Shown: positions 1-5,260 of the stretch, one piece after another
How positions within the stretch are numbered: position 1 is the stretch's first letter
Layout: every line of letters begins with the position of its first letter
Source: JBCBKP01 sp038521625
GTDB taxonomy: Bacteria; Planctomycetota; Phycisphaerae; Phycisphaerales; UBA1924
Reading direction: 5' to 3'
Length of the DNA: 5,968 bases
Assembly (NCBI GenBank): GCA_038521625.1
Contig: JBCBKP010000053.1
Location: 1-5,968 of the forward strand
Position numbers and translations under genes: made by a program
Notes under the pieces: model-generated
What the model was told of the DNA's origin: nothing
Seen by the model: only the letters and a program-made list of their open reading frames with translations
Databases searched by the model: none

Positions 1-2
1 CC

Positions 3-695
3 GACCTCGCCGCCCACCCGACCGACTATGGATCACGACCCGCACGCCTCACCGAACGCGCCGCCGAGATCGCACGCAGGTCCGCGACCACGATCCTGCG
101 CACGACCGGCATCGGTCATCGCGAAGCCCAGCCGCGAAGCGGGACTTCATGCCCGCGAGCGGCTGCAAGCTCACGCCCGAACGGGCGTGACTCAGACAAA
201 CCGCCCCCTCTCGTGAGAGAGGGGCCACTCGCCGATTCAGATGGCCCCCGTCTGACGACGGGGGCTCGTTCATCGCGAGGCAACCGCACGATCGACCGAT
301 CGCAGGCGGAGCCGATGAGCGAGGGGTTACGCCGAACGATCGAATGCCGATGCGGTCCGCATCCCCGCCGCGACGCCGCCCAGCCGCGAAGCGGGACTGC
401 ATGCCCGCAAGCGGCTGCAAGCTCACGCCCGAACGGGCGTGACTCAGACAAATCGCCCCCTCTCGTGAGAGAGGGGCCAAGCGCCGGATCGACCGACCCC
501 CGTCTGACGACGGGGGCTCGTTCATCGCGACGGGCGCCCAATGAGAACAACCCAGGAGCCGAGGCCCGAGCCCCCCCGCGGCCGCGCCGGACGCCGCGGA
601 CATCGGGCGGTTTCCCAGGGTGGGCCGCCGGGGCCCGCGGGTATCTTGCATGGGTCAACGCATCGGCCCCGGCTCGCGCCCGCAAGTCTCTGTGA
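3..695 (+). CDS. Possible 3' end of a truncated gene reading through the repeats
   Basis: One + strand frame is open from the left edge to a TGA at 693-695. The first 40 or so codons (about 3-125) look like ordinary protein: D-L-A-A-H-P-T-D-Y-G, then a helix-like stretch (LTERAAEIARRSATTILRTT), mostly with C or G in third positions. I do not recognise a family. From about residue 42 the frame enters the 153-bp repeats and becomes Arg/Pro/Ser/Gly-rich low complexity, which does not look like a folded domain. The repeats contain no stop in this frame, and their 252-bp spacing is a multiple of three, so the frame stays open. A real gene may therefore have lost its stop to repeat insertion, or the whole frame may be chance openness in GC-rich DNA. 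The opposite strand is also open here, which weakens the case. The start lies outside the window. Confidence 0.22.
   Translation, partial: DLAAHPTDYGSRPARLTERAAEIARRSATTILRTTGIGHREAQPRSGTSCPRAAASSRPNGRDSDKPPPLVREGPLADSDGPRLTTGARSSRGNRTIDRSQAEPMSEGLRRTIECRCGPHPRRDAAQPRSGTACPQAAASSRPNGRDSDKSPPLVREGPSAGSTDPRLTTGARSSRRAPNENNPGAEARAPPRPRRTPRTSGGFPGWAAGARGYLAWVNASAPARARKSL
126..278. repeat. 153-bp four-hairpin direct repeat, copy 1
   Basis: This is the first of two long direct repeats, about 92% identical by eye (12 differences in 153, no indels). It can form four hairpins in a row. H1 pairs 129-135 with 159-165 (7 bp), then has a small GAA/GA internal loop, then pairs 139-143 with 152-156 (5 bp). 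H2 pairs 171-178 with 183-190 around a GAAC loop, and as DNA it is a near-perfect palindrome. H3 pairs 205-212 with 217-224 around GTGA, a GNRA-type loop if the + strand is transcribed. H4 pairs 245-252 with 257-264 around TGAC. The strand is unresolved. It could be a REP-like or MITE-like dispersed element or a structured RNA. I see no terminal inverted repeats and no transposase. The repeat itself is certain; its function is unknown. Confidence 0.9.
378..530. repeat. 153-bp four-hairpin direct repeat, copy 2
   Basis: This is the second copy of the element at 126-278, offset by exactly 252 bases. All four hairpins are kept: H1 at 381-417, H2 at 423-442, H3 at 457-476, H4 at 497-516. The differences from copy 1 fall in the H1 loop (399), the H1 internal loop (409), the H2-H3 linker (453) and the H3-H4 linker (480-496). 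None falls in a core stem. The 99 bases between copies (279-377) are unique apart from a small palindrome at 349-363 (6-bp stem, 3-base loop). After copy 2 the sequence diverges into the leader of the beta-helix gene. Confidence 0.9.
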
Positions 696-730
696 CGGGG
701 CGGCTTGCGGGGCCCCGGTGCGCCGGATCG
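531..730 (+). other. GC-rich leader upstream of the beta-helix gene, no gene seen
   Basis: Between the second repeat and the ribosome binding site I find no supportable gene. The stretch has C-runs and G-runs and overlapping GGCC/CCGG palindromes. A TATCTT hexamer at 642-647 could act as a -10 box about 100 bases before the start codon, but nothing like a -35 box sits 16-18 bases upstream of it. The promoter of the downstream gene is therefore unassigned. With the repeats included, 1-743 is the longest stretch here without a clear gene. Confidence 0.4.
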
Positions 731-739
731 AAGGGAGAG
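731..739 (+). promoter_or_regulatory. Ribosome binding site of the beta-helix gene
   Basis: The purine run AAGGGAGAG ends four bases before the ATG at 744. It supports that start over the in-frame TTG at 705, which would add 13 residues (MRGPGAPDRRESS) ahead of what looks like a signal peptide. Confidence 0.65.
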
Positions 740-743
740 TTCC

Positions 744-2015
744 ATGTCACGCAGAGCAATCGGGGCCGCCATCGCGGCCGGGTTCGGGATCGGGATCGTC
801 GGGACGCTGGCGGCTGGCCCGATCACGCCGCCGGCGGGGCCGGTCGGCCCGACCGGGAAGACCACCGACCAGATCGAGCCGAGGACCCCGCTGAGCCAGG
901 CGACGACGCCCGGCACGATCAACTCCGTGTTCCGGATCTCAAGCGCGGGCTCGTACTACCTGACGGACGACGTCAACGGGCAGGAGGGCAAGCACGGCAT
1001 CCTGATCGCCGCGAGCGACGTGACGCTCGATCTGAACGGGTTCACGCTGAACGGCTCGGTCTTCTTCGGCGGGCCGAGCCTCGACGGCGTCCACGTCGAT
1101 CAGCCCACGTTCCGCGAGGGCATCGCGATCCTCAACGGCGGGATCCGCTTCTTCGGCGGCGACGGCATCGCGGCGTCCGGCGCCGAGGCGATGCGTCTGG
1201 AGGGCGTCCGTCTGATCGCCAACGGCGGGAACGGCGCGGTGCTCGGCCCGCAGTCGGTCGTCGCCGGATCGTCGGCGAACGAGAACGGCGCGGACGGCTT
1301 CGTATCGGAGGGCGGCACACTGCGGGACTGCGTCGCGGCGGACAACACCGTCAACGGGTTCCGCGTGGACGACGGCGGCGCGTTGACGGGCTGCGTCGCC
1401 CGAGGCAATGGCAGGGACGGATTCAATCTGGGCAATGGCGCCACGGCCAACGCGTGCTCCGCCGTGGACAGCGGGCGCTACGGGCTGAACGGGAGCGGCT
1501 CGGTGCAGTTCACGTCGTGCTCCGCGGTTCGCAGCGGGCTCGACGGGTTCTTCCTCATCGCGTCCAGCACGGCGATCGGCTGCACGTCGCGCGACAACAC
1601 CGGCGACGGGTTCATCCTGAACACCAATTCGAGCGCGAAGGGCTGCTACGCCGGGGAGAACGGCGAGGTGGGCTTCGTCGTGGGCGCGAACGCGCTCGCG
1701 CTGGAGAACGTCGCGAGCTTCAACGGGAACGTGCTCACGTCCACCGGCGCCGGCTTCGACATCGTCGGGCCCGATAACCGGGTCGAGGCGAACAGCTCGA
1801 TCAACAACGGCATCGGCTACCGCGCGACGGGCGAGGACAGCCTGATCATCCGGAATTCGGCGCGCGACAACGGCGTCAATTGGTCGATCGTCGCGGGGAA
1901 CTTCGTCGGGCGGATCGTGAGCGCCCCCGAGTCGGGCCAGATCACCGGCGACACCGGCGGGTCCGGCGTCGGGACGACGGACCCCTGGGCCAACATCACC
2001 TTCCGGGGGAACTGA
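744..2015 (+). CDS. Secreted right-handed parallel beta-helix protein
   Basis: This 423-residue protein is probably exported. Residues 1-25 look like a signal peptide: an Arg pair near the start, a hydrophobic Ala/Gly/Ile core, then L-A-A-G. A Pro/Gly-rich linker (about 25-38) leads to a block at 41-77 (IEPRTPLS, TPGTINSVFRI, GSYYLTDDV) that I associate with planctomycete beta-helix paralogs. Residues 85-390 are stacked beta-helix coils. From 196 to 321 there are six coils of exactly 21 residues, each starting with Cys (196, 217, 238, 259, 280, 301) and carrying a G-F or similar step ten residues on. Later coils start with Asn (322, 350, 371). The tail (DPWANITF, 413-420) looks like a family-typical end. 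Such folds often bind or cleave polysaccharides, but I see no clear catalytic set, so substrate and enzyme activity are unassigned. ATG 744 was chosen for its ribosome binding site and signal peptide. The gene converges on the minus-strand gene ending at 2041. Confidence 0.88.
   Translation: MSRRAIGAAIAAGFGIGIVGTLAAGPITPPAGPVGPTGKTTDQIEPRTPLSQATTPGTINSVFRISSAGSYYLTDDVNGQEGKHGILIAASDVTLDLNGFTLNGSVFFGGPSLDGVHVDQPTFREGIAILNGGIRFFGGDGIAASGAEAMRLEGVRLIANGGNGAVLGPQSVVAGSSANENGADGFVSEGGTLRDCVAADNTVNGFRVDDGGALTGCVARGNGRDGFNLGNGATANACSAVDSGRYGLNGSGSVQFTSCSAVRSGLDGFFLIASSTAIGCTSRDNTGDGFILNTNSSAKGCYAGENGEVGFVVGANALALENVASFNGNVLTSTGAGFDIVGPDNRVEANSSINNGIGYRATGEDSLIIRNSARDNGVNWSIVAGNFVGRIVSAPESGQITGDTGGSGVGTTDPWANITFRGN
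1329..1706 (+). repeat. Six in-frame 63-bp coil repeats
   Basis: These codons encode residues 196-321 of the beta-helix protein. Each 63-bp unit starts with a Cys codon and follows a loose pattern C-x-A-x-x-(N/S)-x-x-D-G-F. The six first positions and the six G-F/G-L/G-F steps are all in one exact 21-residue register. The DNA sequence is not strongly conserved between units, so the repeat is visible mainly at protein level. Confidence 0.8.
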
Positions 2016-2040
2016 GCCGCGGGGGGGCGTGACCCGGCCC

Positions 2041-3138
2041 TCAAAAGTCGATCCCCAGCGTGAACTGCACGCCGACGTCGGCCTGCTGGGCGCCGAAGCT
2101 CGAGGTCCCCGGCGTCCGCGCGGCGCGGCTCCCGCCGAAGACATCGACGCCGGTCCGGAGCGTCGGGGCGCCGGCGCCGCTGGGTCGATACCGAAGGTCG
2201 GCCGCGGCACCGCCGCGCACGCGCTGCATCTCGTCGGTCTGGGCGTACTCGCCGTAGACGCGGACGTTGAGCGTGGCCCTCGGGCTGAGCGTCTCGCGGG
2301 CGCCGATCGCGACGCGCCCCTCGATGCGGTCGGGGTTGGGCGTGCCGCCCTCGCCGGGCTGGGCGCGGGTGAAGCTGGCGCTCGCCTCGGCGGTGACCCG
2401 GGTCGTGCGCCGCAGGTCGGTGACGATGCGGGCCGAGCCGCCCGCGGACGTGAGCTCGTCGCGGGTGAACCCGGCCTGGAGGCGCAGGCTCGCCTGGACG
2501 TTGCTGAACTCGGCGTTGGCGGCGATGCCGGCGCGGACGCGCCGCTCGCTTGGCACGAACTCGATCTCGCCGGTGCTGACCGAGATCGAGCCGACCTTGA
2601 GCAGCTCCTGGTTGCTCGCGAAGCTGAACGCCTGCGCCGGCGTGTCGCCGGCCTCGAAGTAGTACATCGCGGCGGCGCCGCCGATCGCCCCGACCGCGCC
2701 CACGATGATCAGCCAGGTGCTGTTGTTGTCGACGAACACGCCAACGGGCGAGTTGTCGAACGCGCAGCCGAGCTCGCGGATCGAGCGGCGGAGGCGTTGG
2801 TACTCGGGCGACTGCTGGGCCTGGCTGAGCACCTGGTCGCGGACGCGGCTGGAGCCGACGACGGCCTCGCCGAGCCGGCGGGCGGCCTCGACGCCGTTGA
2901 TCTGCTCGCCGCCGCCGGAGGCGGACTGCTCGCGCATGATCTTCTGGGCTTCTTCCTGGAGCGCCCGCTGGATGGCGTTCATGACGCTCGGGCGTGTCAG
3001 GAGCTGGGGGATGTCCCGGGCGGTGCCGCCGACGAACTCGAACGCGAGTTCGACGGTGCGGTGCGCGGCGACGCCGAAGTCGGCGCACTGCCGCGGTGCG
3101 GCCGGGCCGGAGGACTGGCTGGGTGCTGGGTCGGGCAT
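2041..3138 (-). CDS. Envelope protein: helical N-domain, one membrane segment, beta-barrel-like C-domain
   Basis: This is a 365-residue protein of no family I recognise. Residues 1-30 have no signal peptide (Pro/Ser/Ala-rich start). Residues 25-125 look helical and charged (around RPSVMNAIQRALQEEAQKIM and SPEYQRLRRSIRELG). Residues 141-160 form one hydrophobic segment (TWLIIVGAVGAIGGAAAMYY). From about 182 to the end there are roughly ten amphipathic strands of 10-15 residues with short turns. The last residue is Phe, preceded by VGVQFTLGI, like the terminal strand of many outer-membrane barrels. Cys occurs only at 18 and 125. Location is uncertain: the C-domain suggests the outer membrane, but the export signal is unusual. 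ATG 3138 follows a GGGGAG ribosome binding site. The stop lies 25 bases from the convergent beta-helix stop. Calling it a barrel is inference from strand periodicity. Confidence 0.75.
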   Translation of the reverse strand: MPDPAPSQSSGPAAPRQCADFGVAAHRTVELAFEFVGGTARDIPQLLTRPSVMNAIQRALQEEAQKIMREQSASGGGEQINGVEAARRLGEAVVGSSRVRDQVLSQAQQSPEYQRLRRSIRELGCAFDNSPVGVFVDNNSTWLIIVGAVGAIGGAAAMYYFEAGDTPAQAFSFASNQELLKVGSISVSTGEIEFVPSERRVRAGIAANAEFSNVQASLRLQAGFTRDELTSAGGSARIVTDLRRTTRVTAEASASFTRAQPGEGGTPNPDRIEGRVAIGARETLSPRATLNVRVYGEYAQTDEMQRVRGGAAADLRYRPSGAGAPTLRTGVDVFGGSRAARTPGTSSFGAQQADVGVQFTLGIDF

Positions 3139-3145
3139 GGTGTGG

Positions 3146-3151
3146 CTCCCC
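3146..3151 (-). promoter_or_regulatory. Ribosome binding site of the envelope protein gene
   Basis: Read on the minus strand this is GGGGAG, with seven bases before the ATG at 3138. It supports a start without any longer N-terminal signal peptide. Confidence 0.55.
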
Positions 3152-3212
3152 GTGCGGTGTCACCACCGCGCACTCCAAGTAGCGCAGAACGCCCGTGCGA
3201 AGTCACACGATT

Positions 3213-3218
3213 TGTCAA
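3213..3218 (-). promoter_or_regulatory. Isolated -35-like TTGACA before the envelope protein gene
   Basis: On the minus strand a perfect TTGACA lies in the 105-bp gap between the small anchored protein and the envelope protein, 75 bases before the ATG. No good -10 box lies 16-18 bases downstream (that stretch reads CGGGCG). An imperfect inverted repeat (3152-3173, GTGCG/CGCAC with a bulge) sits between it and the ribosome binding site. This hints that the envelope gene has its own promoter, but the evidence is thin. Confidence 0.2.
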
Positions 3219-3243
3219 AACTGGGCGAGAGGCTGAGGCTGTC

Positions 3244-3609
3244 TCAGTCGATCGCGATGGAGGCGTCGGTGACGATGCCGTCCTCGAACGTCGCCTGAAG
3301 ATACGCGGACGCGGGCATGAAGAAGATGCCCCGCGCCTCGCCGATGAATCTGCTGTAGTCGTACGGCGCTCCGTCGTACAACGGATTACTCGCGCCGCAG
3401 AGGGCGGTGAAACGATCGACGGGCATCCCGATGAATCCGCCGGTCCGCGCGACCGATCGGATCTCGGGGTCGCTGAGCGGCTCTGTCCGCTCGGGAGCGA
3501 GCGAGACATCGATGGGGCTGAGGGCGACGACGAGCCCGACCACGATCGCGACGGGCAGCACGACGACCCAGGCATTTCGTATCCAGGTTCTTGCGGATCG
3601 GGACGTCAT
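3244..3609 (-). CDS. Small membrane-anchored protein, possibly BamE/SmpA-like
   Basis: This 121-residue protein starts nine bases after the maf stop codon, so it is probably co-transcribed with maf. The N-terminus has four Arg residues (RSARTWIR) followed by a hydrophobic segment at 13-30, which fits a single anchor with the rest outside the cytoplasm. Residues 57-120 contain G-M-P-V-D-R-F-T-A-L-C-G-A, then Y-D-Y-S, then YLQATFEDGIVTDASI. This order (Gly-Met before a helix ending in Leu-x-Gly, an aromatic strand, and a strand ending F-x-D-G-x-V) resembles BamE/SmpA-OmlA-type small domains. There is no lipobox cysteine after the hydrophobic segment, so it would be membrane-anchored and not a lipoprotein. 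The likeness is by eye and weak; otherwise it is a hypothetical protein. No strong ribosome binding site is visible, so it may depend on translational coupling to maf. Confidence 0.65.
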   Translation of the reverse strand: MTSRSARTWIRNAWVVVLPVAIVVGLVVALSPIDVSLAPERTEPLSDPEIRSVARTGGFIGMPVDRFTALCGASNPLYDGAPYDYSRFIGEARGIFFMPASAYLQATFEDGIVTDASIAID

Positions 3610-3618
3610 CGCGGATGT

Positions 3619-4281
3619 CTAGGCGCCCCGGAGGACCTCTGCGAGGCGCTGCATCGGCAGGCCCATGATCGAGGTCGGGTCGGCGTCGTACTCGATCGGC
3701 CAGCCGTCCTCGATGCGCTCGAAGAGGTTGTACGCCCCGGCCTTGCCGACCCAGGCGCCGGTCGCCAGGTACGACTCGATCTGGGCGTCGGTGACGTGGC
3801 CGACGCGGACGGTCGCGCGATCGACGAACAGCGTCCGCGGGAGCTTCTGGGTCGGGCAGAGCAGCGCGACGCCGGTGAGGACCGTGTGCTCGCCGTCTCG
3901 GAGCGTCCTGAGGATCTCGCGGGCGTGCTCGAGATCGCGCGGCTGGCCGATGATCTCGCCGTTCTTGACGCAGACGGTGTCGGCGCCGAGGACGATGCCC
4001 TCGCTGCAGTCGAGGCTGCGCGGGTCGTCGGTCCAGGCGTCGACGCCGGCGCGGGCCTTCAGATAAGCGAGGCCGACGACCCACTCTTCCGGGGTGCCGG
4101 TGCCGGGGGCGAGGTCGCCGTCATCGACGTCGGCGTCGACCACCTCGTAGCGGTAGCCGTGGCGATCGAGGAGCTCGCGCCGGCGGGGCGAGCGGCTGGC
4201 GAGCAGCACCAGCGGGTCTCTCGGGTTCTCCGTGGGCGTGCCATCGGGTTCCTGCGTCGACGTGGTCACGGCGAGCTCCAT
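3619..4281 (-). CDS. maf: Maf-family nucleoside triphosphate pyrophosphatase
   Basis: Maf proteins are cytoplasmic house-cleaning enzymes that hydrolyse non-canonical or selected nucleoside triphosphates (dTTP/UTP or m7GTP types) to monophosphate and pyrophosphate. The protein has 220 residues; the family is usually about 190-200. Motifs appear in family order: LASRSPRRRELL (27-38), the phosphate-contacting loop; GADTV (99-103) with Asp101 as the expected catalytic base; GQPRD (112-116); HTVLTGVAL (132-140); GKAGAY (179-184); and SIMGLPM (204-210). The usual Asp of DKAGAY is Gly179 here, and IQG after it is replaced by NL, so I do not assign a substrate subgroup. The first 25 residues are a polar extension not needed for the fold. 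ATG 4281 has a GGGGG run about five bases upstream, and I see no better start. It is first in a minus-strand run with the small anchored protein and divergent from the amidase gene. Confidence 0.93.
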   Translation of the reverse strand: MELAVTTSTQEPDGTPTENPRDPLVLLASRSPRRRELLDRHGYRYEVVDADVDDGDLAPGTGTPEEWVVGLAYLKARAGVDAWTDDPRSLDCSEGIVLGADTVCVKNGEIIGQPRDLEHAREILRTLRDGEHTVLTGVALLCPTQKLPRTLFVDRATVRVGHVTDAQIESYLATGAWVGKAGAYNLFERIEDGWPIEYDADPTSIMGLPMQRLAEVLRGA

Positions 4282-4402
4282 GCGTGGCCCCCAAGCCTTG
4301 GACGTCCGCGAGGGCGATCCGTTCCCCCACCTGCTCTCTCACTCTCTCTACCCGTCTCGACAGCGATGCGCGACAGAACGCCGGCTGTCTTAGGATCGGC
4401 TC
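4282..4402. promoter_or_regulatory. Divergent intergenic region between maf and the amidase gene
   Basis: These 121 bases should hold the start signals for both directions. The + strand has a pyrimidine-rich tract (about 4331-4353), two CGACAG hexamers 13 bases apart (4358-4363, 4371-4376) and an inverted CTGTC (4385-4389) just before the amidase ribosome binding site. GACAG at 4372-4376 and CTGTC at 4385-4389 could pair around an eight-base loop. I find no convincing -35/-10 pair on either strand. Confidence 0.4.
4392..4395 (+). promoter_or_regulatory. Ribosome binding site that supports the GTG start
   Basis: AGGA lies seven bases before the GTG at 4403. An in-frame TAG at 4391-4393 rules out any start further upstream in this frame. 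The next in-frame Met is residue 42, beyond the first conserved residue (Glu41), so GTG 4403 is well fixed. Confidence 0.6.
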
Positions 4403-5260
4403 GTGCGGGCCCATCTTGTGCAACTCGATCTGGCCTGGGAAGACCGTGAAGAAAACTTCGCGCGCGTCGACCGCGCTCTGACAACCCTCGACATCTCTTC
4501 GGGGGATCTGATTGTCACGCCCGAGATGTTCGATAGCGGTTTCAGCCTCAACACCGATCGCACCGCCGATACACGCGGACGCACGCTGGAGTACCTGACC
4601 GAACTCGCCGACGACACCGGCGCCATCGTCGTCGCCGGACGCACCGTGCGCCCCTGCGACTGCGACAAGGCCCTGAACCGGGCCACGATCGCCGCCCCCG
4701 GGCAGCGCGTGCTGGCCGAGTACGACAAGGTCCACCCCTTCTCATACGGACGAGAGCCCGAGGCATTCCGCGGCGGGGCCCGTGTTTCCACCTTCCCCTG
4801 GGAAATAGGAAACGACCCCACGAACGCCGAGCGGACGGGCCTCAGCGTCTGCCCCCTGATCTGCTACGACCTGCGGTTCCCGGAGCTCTTCCGGCTCGGC
4901 CTGCTGGCCGGGGCAGAGGTGTTCTGCGTGATCGCGAACTGGCCCGCGGCCCGCCACGAGCACTGGCAGACCCTGCTGCGGGCCCGGGCGATCGAGAACC
5001 AGGCGTACGTCCTCGGCGTCAACCGCTGCGGGGCCGACCCGCACCTGGAATACGCGGGCGGGACCGCGGCGATTGATCCCAAGGGCGAGACCCTGGGCGA
5101 GCTGGGGACGGAGCCGGGCGTGCTATCGGTCGAGGTCGACCCCGGGGCGGTCCGGGGCTGGCGGGCGGATTTCCCGGCCTGGCGGGATCTGAAGATCCGG
5201 GTCGGCCCGATCGGCGAACAATCGCCCGAGAATCGGGCTGTGGAGGCACAGGACACATGA
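4403..5260 (+). CDS. Nitrilase-superfamily amidase, omega-amidase (YafV/Nit2) type
   Basis: This 285-residue cytoplasmic enzyme carries the nitrilase Glu-Lys-Cys triad: Glu41 in TPEMFDSGF, Lys109 in EYDKVHPF, and Cys154 in PLICYDLRFPELFR. A second conserved block, ANWPAARHEHWQTLLRARAIENQAYVLGVNRCG (178-210), is typical of omega-amidases of the YafV/Nit2/MtnU branch. These hydrolyse 2-oxoglutaramate or 2-oxosuccinamate to the 2-oxo acid and ammonia, and in some bacteria they complete methionine salvage after glutamine transamination. Length is slightly above the usual 255-275 owing to a charged tail (about 271-285). The start is GTG 4403. Its stop overlaps the msrA start in ATGA, so the two are very likely one transcript with coupled translation. 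The superfamily call is firm; the exact substrate is inferred from the motifs. Confidence 0.92.
   Translation: MRAHLVQLDLAWEDREENFARVDRALTTLDISSGDLIVTPEMFDSGFSLNTDRTADTRGRTLEYLTELADDTGAIVVAGRTVRPCDCDKALNRATIAAPGQRVLAEYDKVHPFSYGREPEAFRGGARVSTFPWEIGNDPTNAERTGLSVCPLICYDLRFPELFRLGLLAGAEVFCVIANWPAARHEHWQTLLRARAIENQAYVLGVNRCGADPHLEYAGGTAAIDPKGETLGELGTEPGVLSVEVDPGAVRGWRADFPAWRDLKIRVGPIGEQSPENRAVEAQDT

Noticed and set aside
126..530. CRISPR array
   Set aside because: Only two units, each 153 bp with a 99-bp spacing, and no cas genes. The unit is a multi-hairpin repeat, not a short CRISPR repeat.
642..647. TATCTT as the -10 box of the beta-helix gene
   Set aside because: No -35-like hexamer lies at the proper distance, and a single hexamer match is not enough to call a promoter.
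116..922. A 268-codon minus-strand open frame through the repeats
   Set aside because: It stays open because the repeat period is a multiple of three and the DNA is GC-rich. Its product is low complexity and it extends over the start of the beta-helix gene.
620..1777. A 385-codon + strand open frame overlapping the beta-helix gene
   Set aside because: It is a frame-shifted shadow with an extreme Arg content and no recognisable domain.
2003..2040. Bidirectional terminator between the convergent genes
   Set aside because: The 25-base gap has a G-run and a CCCGG that could pair only weakly over a long loop, with no T-run on either strand.
939..2210. A 423-codon open frame on the minus strand
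   Set aside because: It is antisense to the beta-helix gene, Arg/Ala-rich and without motifs. The + strand frame has a signal peptide, a ribosome binding site and regular coils.
2029..4449. An 806-codon open frame on the + strand
   Set aside because: It is antisense to the envelope protein, the small anchored protein and maf, and crosses both gaps between them. Its translation is Asp/Arg/Ala/Gly-rich with no domain, as expected opposite high-GC genes. Maf motifs on the minus strand settle the coding strand.
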